NCBI RefSeq assembly: GCF_023612255.1
Contig: NZ_CP063231.1
Location: 4,148,501 to 4,212,500 of the forward strand
Source: Luteibacter flocculans
Lineage (GTDB): Bacteria > Pseudomonadota > Gammaproteobacteria > Xanthomonadales > Rhodanobacteraceae
DNA: 64,000 nucleotides
Direction of reading: 5' to 3'
A program made the position numbers and the translations under genes. Position 1 is the first letter of the stretch; every line of letters begins with the position of its first letter. The notes under the pieces are model-generated. The model made no database searches. It was not told the DNA's origin and worked only from the letters and a program-made list of their open reading frames with translations. Shown here piece by piece: positions 1-8,221 of this stretch.

Positions 1-327
1 CCCTTCCCGGTCGGAAACGCTCACGTCCACCGCCAGGCCATCACGGCGCACGAGGGCTTCGACGTCCACCGCAACCGCAGAGACCTTGGCATCGTTCAGA
101 CGCCGCACCAGCGCCCCGTCGAAGCGCTGGGCATCGCGGTAGAGACGCTCCGAACCCATGGTGTGCAAGGGGATAAACGAATACACCTGCAATGCAGAGA
201 CCGTGACGTCACCCCCGGCGTCCATGCGCTTACCGACGACCGCGACCGACGCGCAGCCGGTCAGCGACGCCAGTAAAGCCACGCCGACCGCTCGCACTAT
301 GCCTATACCGAGACGACGGGAGGCCAT
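1..327 (-). CDS. Lipoprotein, 3' end cut by window edge
   Basis: I translated this frame from the ATG at 327 to the window edge: 109 residues with no stop. The N-terminus has a basic start (MASRRL), a hydrophobic stretch and a lipobox S-L-T-G-C with Cys25, so it is a lipoprotein exported by Sec and lipidated. The rest (SALQVYSFIP, MGSERLYRDAQ, RRLNDAKVSAVAVDV) is not a family I recognise. It begins 7 bp after the stop of the fimbrial adhesin-like gene, in the same direction, so it belongs to the same transcription unit as the fimbrial/T4SS genes. Its function and true length are unknown because the C-terminus lies outside the window. Confidence 0.75.
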   Translation of the reverse strand, partial: MASRRLGIGIVRAVGVALLASLTGCASVAVVGKRMDAGGDVTVSALQVYSFIPLHTMGSERLYRDAQRFDGALVRRLNDAKVSAVAVDVEALVRRDGLAVDVSVSDREG

Positions 328-334
328 CGCCCGG

Positions 335-1339
335 TCACATGAATTCGACGAGCACGGTGACCGGCCGGGAAATCCGACCGCCGCGCACATTGGACCTGGT
401 TTCGCGCAAGCGCGCGTTGAACTCGAATGCCTCGCCAGTCTCCAGCGCGTTGAGCGTGATCGGCACGCCCGGCTCGATGGTGTCCTTGTGACGGTCGGCG
501 ATCTCGATACCGACGTTCTCCGGCGCATCGGCCCCCGACAGGGAGATCAGTTTCGGGTTGTCCGGGTCTCGATCCGCCGAGGTGCCAAAGGTGAAACTTG
601 CCACCAGGCCAACCGGCTCCTTGCACTCCTTTACGGTCATGCGGAACGTCACCCAGGGTGTCGCGCGATCGGGTGTAGCGAAGTTGCCTACGTGGTAATC
701 GCCCAGGGCGACCTCTTGGTTGAGGCTCTCCGTATCGATGCTGCACCCAGGCCGCACGAAGGAGAGATCGTAGATGACCATCTTCCGGAAGGATTGGGTT
801 CGCGCACCGTCAGGTTGGTACGACCATTGCTGCGCAACTTCCATCTGGTCGACCCGACCGAATCTCACGGGGCCAGTCATTCGGATCACGCGGTAGCCCA
901 CCTCGGTCTCGTTGCTACGCAATGGATAGGGCTGACTGAAAGAGCGCTGATAGCGATGCGGAAAGCTAAACTCGCGTCCTCCGTCATTGAGCTCCTTGAG
1001 GGTCAATTCCAGACCGAAACCGGAGGCCACCCCTCCCACCATCAGTGGTACCAGTGAGTTCACCCGGGGCGTAGTGTAATCGCCCTCGAAGGTGGCGACG
1101 CCTTCCATACATGTCGCGAGCGTCACCCCATCACCTGCCGCGGCCGATTCCCGAACGACCTCTCCTTCCGGTATGTCGTTAGACACGACAATTTCCCTGG
1201 TCTGGCCGATCTGATAATTGCCAGTGGCCGAGTAATAGCAACCATCCTTGGCGGCCATGGCCGCGCTCCACGGTGCGCCGGCACAGAGCGCCAAGGCGAG
1301 GACGATTCGACGGCGTGGAATTTCGAGCGGAATCTTCAT
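335..1339 (-). CDS. Two-domain fimbrial tip adhesin-like protein
   Basis: 334 residues. Signal peptide of about 29 residues ending SAAMA. Residues about 30-195 form an N-terminal domain of unknown specificity with a Cys pair (C34, C77). Residues about 198-334 are a recognisable type 1 fimbrial pilin domain: Cys199 and Cys239, 'VALGDYHVGNF', 'WVTFRMTVKEC', 'NVGIEI', and a beta-rich C-terminus ending VLVEFM. This layout (receptor domain plus pilin domain) is that of FimH/MrkD-like tip adhesins assembled by a chaperone and usher. The start lies only 3 bp after the trbN stop, with an AGAG ribosome-binding site inside trbN, so translation is probably coupled to the T4SS genes. Its likely chaperone and usher are encoded 12 kb upstream, on the other side of the trb block. 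It could instead be a minor tip pilin without ligand binding. Confidence 0.75.
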   Translation of the reverse strand: MKIPLEIPRRRIVLALALCAGAPWSAAMAAKDGCYYSATGNYQIGQTREIVVSNDIPEGEVVRESAAAGDGVTLATCMEGVATFEGDYTTPRVNSLVPLMVGGVASGFGLELTLKELNDGGREFSFPHRYQRSFSQPYPLRSNETEVGYRVIRMTGPVRFGRVDQMEVAQQWSYQPDGARTQSFRKMVIYDLSFVRPGCSIDTESLNQEVALGDYHVGNFATPDRATPWVTFRMTVKECKEPVGLVASFTFGTSADRDPDNPKLISLSGADAPENVGIEIADRHKDTIEPGVPITLNALETGEAFEFNARLRETRSNVRGGRISRPVTVLVEFM

Positions 1340-1342
1340 TGC

Positions 1343-1819
1343 TTATCTCTTTCCATAAGGGGCAACGTCCACGACGGCGTCGTGGGTCGGAAAATGGCCA
1401 TCCAGCCATGTGGTCCAGCGGGTCGCGCGACGGATTAGATCGGCGCGGTAGCGGGCGTTGAAGCGAGGCGTGCGGGAGTGGTAGTTCGCCGCTCTCGTCC
1501 AGACGTCGCCTTCGTCGTTGCGCAGGTGCCCGCGAATGCGCCATGCCGCGAGCAGGAAGGGGTAGCAGCCCGGTGCTGCCACGTCCTTGGGCGTGATGCC
1601 GAAGCGACTCAATTCGCGCAGGTACGCGGTGTTGAACTGCAGCGCACCGACGTCGAAGGTGCCGTTTTCGTTGCGCACCCATTGCCCGGGCTTGCCGCCT
1701 TCCTTCTCCGCCACGGCGAGCAGGATATTCGCTGGTATGTCGTATGCCAGCGCGGCACCGAGCGAACACGCCACCATTTCCTGGCGCTCCGGTGGGATGT
1801 CCGGAAGCACGTCCATCAT
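1343..1819 (-). CDS. trbN: Lytic transglycosylase, TrbN/VirB1-like
   Basis: 158 residues of the SLT lysozyme-like fold used by conjugation systems to open peptidoglycan for T4SS assembly. Visible motifs are 'ILLAVAEKEGG' with the likely catalytic Glu, 'TFDVGALQFN' (the Gly-Leu-Met-Gln-like motif) and 'PFLLAAWRIRGHL'. The ATG at 1819 overlaps the trbL stop in an ATGA; a second ATG follows directly at 1816. No signal peptide is seen, which is odd because TrbN and VirB1 proteins are normally exported; the hydrophobicity near residues 17-37 is weak. It may reach the periplasm by another route or have a start not obvious here. Position as the last trb gene matches the RP4 order. Confidence 0.75.
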   Translation of the reverse strand: MMDVLPDIPPERQEMVACSLGAALAYDIPANILLAVAEKEGGKPGQWVRNENGTFDVGALQFNTAYLRELSRFGITPKDVAAPGCYPFLLAAWRIRGHLRNDEGDVWTRAANYHSRTPRFNARYRADLIRRATRWTTWLDGHFPTHDAVVDVAPYGKR

Positions 1820-4650
1820 GGCTGTGCCATCGGCGGTTCGTTGCCGTCCGTCTCGCCGTTCGGACTATCGGACGCTGATGATGGACGCGGCGTCAGCTCG
1901 TCCGACGCGGTATCCGTCGTTGTAAGGGGCGCCGTATGACCGGGCAGCGAAACCGTTGCGGGGTCGGAAGCCGCACCCTTCTGAACGACATCCGCCGCAT
2001 GGGGCATCGACGTGTCGACAGGAGCGCTCGACGCCATGCGAGGCACGGCACCCTCAGTCGTCGAGTCCGATGCGACGATGTGCGTAGCGACACGTTGCGT
2101 GACGTTCGTGTCGCTCGACGTCGTTTCGTCAGTAATCGTGCCCTGCGTCATGTTCGACGTCACGTCGACGGGCGCCGCTACCCGTTCGATGCGTTGCTGC
2201 GTTTCCACCGTCGTGTCGATGCGCGTGCTCACGTCCCGATGCGCCTGCACGTGTGCACCGGTCTCCGGCTTCAGATCGTCGGCGTCCCGTTGCGTCGTGA
2301 CCTCGTGGCGCGTGGTCGGTTCGCGCGGCAACGCGGTTGAGACAAAGAGCGCTGCGTCATCGGTGCGGCTGTGCGGGATCGCTTTCGTATCCTCGGTAAG
2401 CACGGATGGCGATGTCCCGGATACGTTGGCCTCCGTATCGACCGTGGCACGACCGGCCGATAGCGACGCGGTGGCAGGCGTCGCCTCCGACGCTGCGACA
2501 TCGGCCCCCCGAATATTCAAGGCCGAAACGGGACCCTGGCCTTCCGACGCCATGGACGCGGTCTGCACGGAGGTGTCGGCGCGTGTTGGCATACGGACGT
2601 CCGCCGCACTGGGCGTTGTGGACACGGAGCGCATATCGCTTGCGTCGACCGTCATTCCGGGCTGCACCGACGTGGGCATGTCATCGGTCCGGTGCTCGAT
2701 GTACGAGTGATCCGCGGGCACGATGGACGCCGTCTGCAAGGACGTGTCGTCGAGTGCTTGCATACGGACACCCGTCCCATTGGACGCCGTGATCATGGCG
2801 CGCATATCGTTGCCATCGCCCGCGATCGGAGGATGCGTCGAAGGGGATGCGTCATCGGAGCGAATCGACGCATGCAGGGAAGCCGTGCGGTCGGCATACC
2901 CTGCCGAGATCGGCGACGACGATGCCGGGCTCGGCAGGCTGGACGCGTGATCGATCTGCGTGACGTGAGATGTCGACCGACTGATCGGCATGCCCGTCGT
3001 CTCGCCCATGGCGACGCCACCGTCAGCCTCCGCAGCGATAGGCGTGTGAAGCTCGGGCACGGCGGCAGCGTAAGGCTCTGTGTGGGACGAGCGCATCGAG
3101 GTCACTGCCGAACGGGGAGAACCACTCTGCGGAGGATCGATGGACGCCTGGCTTCCCGACGTTGCGGCCTCATACGCGCCCGGCATGCTGCCTGGCTGGG
3201 ACGCATCGCCCGGGAACGGCTCGTGTTCTCTCTTCGGTGCGAAGGACGGGACGTTGCCGCTGCGTGTGCCGGGAAAGACGGAGCCGTCACTCTGGCCGCC
3301 CTCGACACCGCGTGGTGTTTCACTTCCACCACTGTCGAAAGCGCGCGATACGGCGTCGCCGCCGGGTCCCCCTGTGGCGTCACGCAGCGTCGTCGCCACC
3401 GCCGTGCGCGTCGCGCTATCGGCTTCGCCGAATCCCACCGTATGCAATGCGCTGGCGACGTCGGACGTGCTCCCGAAGACGCTGCCCCCACGACCGCCCC
3501 GTAGCGAATCGGCGCTACGCGGAACACCGAAGGGATCCGAGCTCGAACCGACGTGGAAGGGATCGCTCATGCCGCCCGCAGCGGAGGTCGAACGTTGAAC
3601 GGCCTCCATCACCGAGTCAGTGCGACTCGATCCGGCGCCCGAGGAGGCAGGGTGCACACCGGGCGAGCCTCCACCCGCACCACCGCCGCCAGGGAATCGG
3701 CCCGAGGCAACGGCGTACGCCGAACTGCCGGCCGTCGCGATAGCCATGCCCGCGGCGCTGGCCGAACCGGCGTAGAGGCCCAGCGTCGAACCCGTGATGA
3801 GCGTGTACAACAACTGCGGCACCTTCAGCGAAAGCACCATCATCAGAATGGAGGCGCCAAACATGAGACCGAGGTACGAGTAACGAGAGACTTCCCGCAG
3901 GTTCTTCGGAAAATCCAGAGTCTGCAGGAACGACACCGACACCGAGCCGACGACACCCAGTGCCAGAAGCACGCCGCCCACGGCAAGCACATGCTTGTAG
4001 TAGTTGATGGCGATGGGTGACGACCAACGCGAGCCGCCGAAGCCGAGCAGGAAGATTCCCGCGTAGCCGAGCACCCAGGCCAATACGAGGGCAAGCAGAA
4101 ACTGGGCGGCGATGACCGCACAGATACCCAGGATGAGGGTGGCGATGGCACTCATGACGAGCCGGTCGATATCGCCGCCCTGCTCGGTCCCGAGAACGAC
4201 CTCGAAGAACACCAGCAAGCCCTTGCTCAAAATCCCGTTGCCCTTGTTGACCATGAGCATGTCGCTTGGTTCGTCGTTCGGAAGCTGCAGGAACGAGCGC
4301 ACGATGGCATCGACGTAACCGTCGCCGTTCTGGTGCGTGCTCGCGTTGACGAGCAGCCAATAGAACACACCGGTCAGGATGATGAAGCGAATCAGCTCCA
4401 TGAGCAGCTCGCCGATGTCCTGACGCACGATCAGCATGCCCATGGTCCACACCAGGCTGATCGTCGCCAGGGTCCAGAACAGCTTTTTTGCGGAATCGAG
4501 AATGGTGTCGCTGAGGGTCTGCGCTCTGAACCGGCGCAGTGCTTCTCCGACGACATCGTCCATCGGTATGTCCTCGGCGCACGCGTAGGGAACGACGAGG
4601 AGACACAGCAGCGCAACAAGTACGACGCGATGACGGATAAGAAACTGCAT
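1816..4650 (-). CDS. trbL: T4SS polytopic membrane protein TrbL/VirB6, with long C-terminal extension
   Basis: 944 residues. A signal peptide (ending PYACA) is followed by a membrane domain to about residue 310 with several hydrophobic segments (ISLVWTMGMLIV, FIILTGVFYWLLV, AIATLILGICAVIAAQFLLALVLAWVL in part, VLAVGGVLLALGVVGSV, GASILMMVLSL) and the TrbL-type 'GYAGIFLLGFGG' region. TrbL/VirB6 forms part of the inner-membrane channel of Trb T4SSs. After residue about 310 comes a Gly-rich linker and some 600 residues of Ser/Thr/Asp/Ala-rich low-complexity sequence with a 57-residue internal repeat; usual TrbL proteins are roughly 400-550 residues. The gene starts 66 bp after trbJ and overlaps trbN by 4 bp. 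TrbK, which sits between trbJ and trbL in RP4, is absent. Confidence 0.85.
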   Translation of the reverse strand: MQFLIRHRVVLVALLCLLVVPYACAEDIPMDDVVGEALRRFRAQTLSDTILDSAKKLFWTLATISLVWTMGMLIVRQDIGELLMELIRFIILTGVFYWLLVNASTHQNGDGYVDAIVRSFLQLPNDEPSDMLMVNKGNGILSKGLLVFFEVVLGTEQGGDIDRLVMSAIATLILGICAVIAAQFLLALVLAWVLGYAGIFLLGFGGSRWSSPIAINYYKHVLAVGGVLLALGVVGSVSVSFLQTLDFPKNLREVSRYSYLGLMFGASILMMVLSLKVPQLLYTLITGSTLGLYAGSASAAGMAIATAGSSAYAVASGRFPGGGGAGGGSPGVHPASSGAGSSRTDSVMEAVQRSTSAAGGMSDPFHVGSSSDPFGVPRSADSLRGGRGGSVFGSTSDVASALHTVGFGEADSATRTAVATTLRDATGGPGGDAVSRAFDSGGSETPRGVEGGQSDGSVFPGTRSGNVPSFAPKREHEPFPGDASQPGSMPGAYEAATSGSQASIDPPQSGSPRSAVTSMRSSHTEPYAAAVPELHTPIAAEADGGVAMGETTGMPISRSTSHVTQIDHASSLPSPASSSPISAGYADRTASLHASIRSDDASPSTHPPIAGDGNDMRAMITASNGTGVRMQALDDTSLQTASIVPADHSYIEHRTDDMPTSVQPGMTVDASDMRSVSTTPSAADVRMPTRADTSVQTASMASEGQGPVSALNIRGADVAASEATPATASLSAGRATVDTEANVSGTSPSVLTEDTKAIPHSRTDDAALFVSTALPREPTTRHEVTTQRDADDLKPETGAHVQAHRDVSTRIDTTVETQQRIERVAAPVDVTSNMTQGTITDETTSSDTNVTQRVATHIVASDSTTEGAVPRMASSAPVDTSMPHAADVVQKGAASDPATVSLPGHTAPLTTTDTASDELTPRPSSASDSPNGETDGNEPPMAQP
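2552..2816 (-). repeat. 171-bp period tandem repeat inside trbL tail
   Basis: Two clearly related DNA segments, 2552-2645 and 2723-2816, are offset by 171 bp. They encode two copies of a pattern reading D-M-R-x3-T-x6-V-R-M-x4-D-T-S-x-Q-T-A-S with a 57-residue period in the low-complexity C-terminal half of TrbL. Retained DNA similarity suggests fairly recent duplication or repeat homogenisation. Confidence 0.7.
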
Positions 4651-4716
4651 GCTTGACTGGCCGACGGGGGAGCGAAGGGAGCATCGTGGCGGCGCTGCCC
4701 GGCGCCGCCTTCGACG

Positions 4717-5598
4717 TCAGTTGGGAGCGGCGCGCGGAAGCTTCGCCTTCATGATGGCGTTCTCGAGGCCACTGCGTACGTTGCGACCCACGGCAACGGA
4801 ACGCGCCTCACGATCCGCCGAGGCCTGCGATTCCGCCGCCCGAGCGGATTCGGATGCAAGCATCATCGCGCGCAGCTTCATCATCTGGTTCAACTCCGAC
4901 GCGGCGAGCGCGTTGGCGACCTGCAGCTGCTTGGCGTGGCCCTTTGCGTTTTCGCTAGTAGCAATCGTGAAGATGGCATTGGCGTTTTCTGCGTCCACCC
5001 TCAGCGCCTTTTCGTCATCCGCAATGGCGGCCACCAGCGTGTCGTTGGCTGCCTTACGGGCTCGCGACGCTTCGTCGATCGTGCCGTCCGCGTAGTTAGC
5101 CAGTGGTCGGCTCTCATAGTCGCTGATGGTTCGGTAGTGCCCCGTGTATTGATCAACGGTCTGACCATCCATGATCTTATTGAACTGTTTCTCGAACGGA
5201 ATCGGGATGATCTCGTCCCCACCCTCTTTATTGATGATCCAGGTGAAGTCGTTATTGATTTCGGTGTTTATCTCAATGTTCTTATTGATATTCGTGGTCG
5301 TTGTGTCGATGTTGGTGGTCGACGTATCGATGTTCTGCGTTGACTTGTCGATGTGAAGGGCAGACTTATCGATATTGATCGTGTGATGGATCACCGTGCC
5401 CTTGTCCTTGCTTTTCAGCTGATGCTTGATCGCGGTCAACTGAAAGTTCTGCGCCACGTTCGAGAACATGGTGGTCTCATTGACCACCAGGTTCGCTGCA
5501 TCAAGAACGTTCAGGACGCCTGCCTGCGCCGTACTCGACGCAAGAAGCACCGCGATCGCGGGAGCAACACGTATCGACTTTTTTGTTCTCTTTTTCAT
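4717..5598 (-). CDS. trbJ: T4SS protein TrbJ/VirB5-like with heptad repeat
   Basis: 293 residues from the ATG at 5598, chosen because it gives a clean signal peptide (KKRTKKS basic region, hydrophobic core, cut after SSTAQA). An upstream in-frame ATG at 5649 overlaps the trbI stop in an ATGA and would add 17 residues, so coupling from that start cannot be excluded. Assignment to TrbJ rests on position between trbI and trbL, size, signal peptide and a charged, Ala-rich helical C-terminal half (residues about 190-290). TrbJ/VirB5 proteins are periplasmic or pilus-tip components. Residues 75-116 carry six near-perfect seven-residue repeats (NIDKSAL, HIDKSTQ, NIDTSTT, NIDTTTT, NINKNIE, INTEINN), not usual for the family. 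An 8-G run at 5636-5643 precedes the start. Confidence 0.65.
   Translation of the reverse strand: MKKRTKKSIRVAPAIAVLLASSTAQAGVLNVLDAANLVVNETTMFSNVAQNFQLTAIKHQLKSKDKGTVIHHTINIDKSALHIDKSTQNIDTSTTNIDTTTTNINKNIEINTEINNDFTWIINKEGGDEIIPIPFEKQFNKIMDGQTVDQYTGHYRTISDYESRPLANYADGTIDEASRARKAANDTLVAAIADDEKALRVDAENANAIFTIATSENAKGHAKQLQVANALAASELNQMMKLRAMMLASESARAAESQASADREARSVAVGRNVRSGLENAIMKAKLPRAAPN
5272..5376 (-). repeat. 21-bp tandem repeat in trbJ encoding NID heptads
   Basis: Five consecutive 21-bp units, each with a core resembling TCGATgTt, encode seven-residue repeats NIDKSAL / HIDKSTQ / NIDTSTT / NIDTTTT / NINKNIE. Copy number could vary by replication slippage. Regularly spaced Ile with polar Asn/Asp/Thr suggests a beta-solenoid or stalk-like element. 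Confidence 0.75.
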
Positions 5599-5645
5599 TG
5601 GATATGCACCTTGGGGATAGCCGGCTCGTGCCGGAGGGGGGGGAA

Positions 5646-6905
5646 TCATCGATAGTCAAAAGCGCGATAGGGCTTCTCAAAGGTGAGATCCTTCACGGCC
5701 ATCACGTTGAAGCGATAGCCAGGACGGATCCTGAGCGTCGGCGCGATGTTCATGTTCTTCTCGATCATCTTCGTCGCCACCTCGCCGATTTGTTGAGCAA
5801 GGCTCTGGCTGAGCTGCGCTGCGCTGGACGATCCGAACGGGTCGTTCTCCGGATCCACGCGGGACGATGTCAAGCCGGCAGTAATGCCGGACATAAGGAT
5901 GGCGGAGCCGAACAGGCGCATGTAGTGGCGGTCGATCTTGTCGGTGAGACCGGCATAGCCGGCGCTATCCACACCTTCCATCGAGCCGATATCCATGGCC
6001 TTGCCATCCGGAAAGACGATGCGCTGCCATGCGACGAGGACTCGCGACTGTCCCAGCACGATACCGTTGTCGTAGCGACCGATGAGCTTGGATCCCTGCG
6101 GAACCACCCTGTAGCGCCCCGTCGCCGTATCGAAGACGTCCTGGCTGACTTGGGCGATGATCTGCCCGGGAAGCTCCGAATTAATGCCTGAGATCAACGT
6201 CGCCGGAATCACGGCACCGGCGCGCACTTCATAGACCGTGCGCGGCGCGTCGACCGTCGAATCGAGCTGCCAGCGATCTTCGTTGCGCCCACCCTTTTTC
6301 TTTCGGTCGAACTTCCCATAGTCGCCCTGCGCGACAATGGGTCTCTGTGGCGGCGGGAATCCCGACGGCTCAGCCTCCGGTTCGTCGGGCTTTTCCGGTG
6401 CCTCCCTGTCGGTCGCGGGGGCCCGGTCAGCCTGCGCCGATGTACCCGAGATCACTGCGGTCTTCGCCTGCATCGCTGTTTGGAAACGGCTCATTCGCTG
6501 CTTGGCCATGGCGTCATCGACGGGAATTTCCGCAGGAGCGGTCGGTGCCGTGTCGGGACGCGGCGGAAGATCGGGATCCGCCACCCGAGCGACGGGAAAC
6601 GACGGCACGCGGTTCTCGTCGGGATCGGGAATGAGTCCACCCTTCGGCGCATTGGCCAGCATCTGGTCGAGCAATCGGCTGTTCTCGGGCAGCGCGGCCG
6701 CCGCGGCGGGCTCAGCGGGCGCCTTGGCGCCACGCTGCGCGGCTACCAGCGCGACAAGCACGACGAAGATCGCCAGTACGCCGCCAATGATCAGCAGGGG
6801 CATGTTGTTGACGCGACGGACGCCGGTTGGCTTCTCGTCGGACCGGGGGGTGAGTACGGCGTCTGAGGGAGACGTCTTGGAGTGCTGCCTTTCCATGCCG
6901 ATCAC
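5646..6905 (-). CDS. trbI: T4SS core-complex protein TrbI/VirB10
   Basis: 419 residues. A cytoplasmic N-terminus precedes one membrane segment (residues about 37-55, 'PLLIIGGVLAIFVVLVALVA'), then a Pro/Ala-rich periplasmic linker, then a C-terminal TrbI-like beta domain (about 215-419) with 'YEVRAGAVIPATLISGINSE', 'PGQIIAQVSQDVFDTATG', 'VPQGSKLIGRYD' and 'LRIRPGYRFNVMAVKDL', all hallmarks of VirB10/TrbI. VirB10 proteins span the inner membrane, periplasm and outer membrane and link ATPases to the outer-membrane pore. The ATG overlaps the trbH stop by 4 bp. Length is normal for the family. Confidence 0.93.
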   Translation of the reverse strand: MIGMERQHSKTSPSDAVLTPRSDEKPTGVRRVNNMPLLIIGGVLAIFVVLVALVAAQRGAKAPAEPAAAAALPENSRLLDQMLANAPKGGLIPDPDENRVPSFPVARVADPDLPPRPDTAPTAPAEIPVDDAMAKQRMSRFQTAMQAKTAVISGTSAQADRAPATDREAPEKPDEPEAEPSGFPPPQRPIVAQGDYGKFDRKKKGGRNEDRWQLDSTVDAPRTVYEVRAGAVIPATLISGINSELPGQIIAQVSQDVFDTATGRYRVVPQGSKLIGRYDNGIVLGQSRVLVAWQRIVFPDGKAMDIGSMEGVDSAGYAGLTDKIDRHYMRLFGSAILMSGITAGLTSSRVDPENDPFGSSSAAQLSQSLAQQIGEVATKMIEKNMNIAPTLRIRPGYRFNVMAVKDLTFEKPYRAFDYR

Positions 6906-7306
6906 TCCCGGCGCGTCCAGGCGCCACCGGTGTAGGCGCGCTCACCGTCGAACACCCACAACCGCGACAACACGGTGCTGCCGATGGCCGCCGTAACGCG
7001 ATACAGCGAGCCTTCCACACGGTCTACGGAGCAATCGAAAGGCGTACCACGGACGACGCTTTCCCCGATACGAAAGCCTTGTGCTCTGAGCGCTGCCAGC
7101 AACGCGACACCGAAGGCGCCGTCCATCGGATGGGTGGGTACCAAGACCGTCTGTGTCGGCTCGTAGACCTCGCTCACGCCGGCAACGACGTCAGCGACGA
7201 CGGCACGGCGCAGCGGATCCGTGTCGGCCACGGTGCTGCGCCTGGGCGGCAGCGGCGTACAGCCGACGAGGCAGACGGTCAGTGCGAGGACGACCGCGCG
7301 TTTCAT
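6902..7306 (-). CDS. trbH: TrbH-like lipoprotein
   Basis: 134 residues with a lipobox L-V-G-C (Cys16) and signal peptide MKRAVVLALTVCLVGC. RP4 TrbH is a lipoprotein encoded between trbG and trbI, and this gene sits exactly there with ATGA overlaps on both sides, so I call it by position, lipidation and size; the sequence itself is poorly conserved in the family. By analogy with VirB7 it may stabilise the VirB9/TrbG outer-membrane ring. Confidence 0.65.
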   Translation of the reverse strand: MKRAVVLALTVCLVGCTPLPPRRSTVADTDPLRRAVVADVVAGVSEVYEPTQTVLVPTHPMDGAFGVALLAALRAQGFRIGESVVRGTPFDCSVDRVEGSLYRVTAAIGSTVLSRLWVFDGERAYTGGAWTRRE

Positions 7307-8208
7307 CGGCGCCTCTCGATGGTGATCTTGCGCTGCCCCACGCCGACGCCGGTCACGAGCACGGCCTTCTCGAACAGCGTGTCCACAATGTAGCGGCCGT
7401 CCTGCAGCCGATAGTTCACCATGACCTCGTCGTCCTTCTTGAAGACGCTGCCGCTGTCGCGCACCACGAGCAGCGTTGGCGCTTCACCCTGCGAGAACGT
7501 CTTCGGCATTTCGATGATCGTCTTCACACCGTCGTTGTAGACGCGTGACGGCTTGAATGGCGCGTTGCCGGTCACGCGATAGCGGAAGTCCAGGTTGCCG
7601 AGGTACTCGTTCGTACCCGTTGACTCGGATGGCTTGCTTGCCTGGGCCTGCGCCGTGCGCTTCTTCATCGCGGCCCACTTCGCATCGACGGATTCAGGGT
7701 ACGAAAACGCCACGCGAGGCATGTACTCGGTGCGATGCGAACGCAGACGCAGGTGATACGTGCGACGGTCGGTGGTGACCATCAGCGAGGTCTCCAGACC
7801 GACGTCCAGCGGTTTGATCACCAGGTGTTGAATGGCGTCGTCGCCTGCGCCCGACACGGCAGGCTCCACCAGCCAGCGCACCGCGTCGCCAAGATTCACC
7901 GAACTGACCTGCTCACCGGGCTCAAGCTCCACGTCGCACACCTGCAACACGGCACATACGATGCTCGGCTGCGACTGGCCGTAGAGAAAACGGATCGTGC
8001 CGTCCGGTCCCGGCACAGGCTTCACCGACGCAGACGTACTCGCAATCCATTTATGCGAAATGTCCAGGCCCGCCTTCTCCTGCGCGGTGAGCTTGGGGTT
8101 CTCGGTCGAGAAGAACTGGTTGGCAAGCTCTGTTTCGGTCGTGGAGGCGGCCGCGGCCGCTCCCGCGGCGAACCATGCGACCGCGGCGGCTAGAAAGGCT
8201 GTTTTCAT
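7303..8208 (-). CDS. trbG: T4SS outer-membrane core protein TrbG/VirB9
   Basis: 301 residues from ATG 8208, which gives a signal peptide cut after AAGAAAAA. The N-terminal VirB9 domain is seen in 'IRFLYGQSQPSIVCAVLQVCDVELEPGEQV' (only partly quoted here: GQSQPSIVCAVLQVCDVEL) and 'HLVIKPLDVGLETSLMVTTD' with 'RTYHLRLRS'; the C-terminal domain has 'FRYRVTGNAPFKPSRVYNDG', 'KTIIEMP' and 'VNYRLQDGRYIVDTLFEKA'. These are standard TrbG/VirB9 motifs. VirB9 proteins form the outer-membrane ring with VirB7 and VirB10. It follows trbF by 13 bp and overlaps trbH by 4 bp. Confidence 0.93.
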   Translation of the reverse strand: MKTAFLAAAVAWFAAGAAAAASTTETELANQFFSTENPKLTAQEKAGLDISHKWIASTSASVKPVPGPDGTIRFLYGQSQPSIVCAVLQVCDVELEPGEQVSSVNLGDAVRWLVEPAVSGAGDDAIQHLVIKPLDVGLETSLMVTTDRRTYHLRLRSHRTEYMPRVAFSYPESVDAKWAAMKKRTAQAQASKPSESTGTNEYLGNLDFRYRVTGNAPFKPSRVYNDGVKTIIEMPKTFSQGEAPTLLVVRDSGSVFKKDDEVMVNYRLQDGRYIVDTLFEKAVLVTGVGVGQRKITIERRR

Positions 8209-8221
8209 TGATCGTGCTCTG

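Noticed and set aside
5272-5376. CRISPR array or minisatellite
   Set aside because: The 21-bp units are in frame inside trbJ with no spacer structure; no CRISPR array or cas gene was found in the window.
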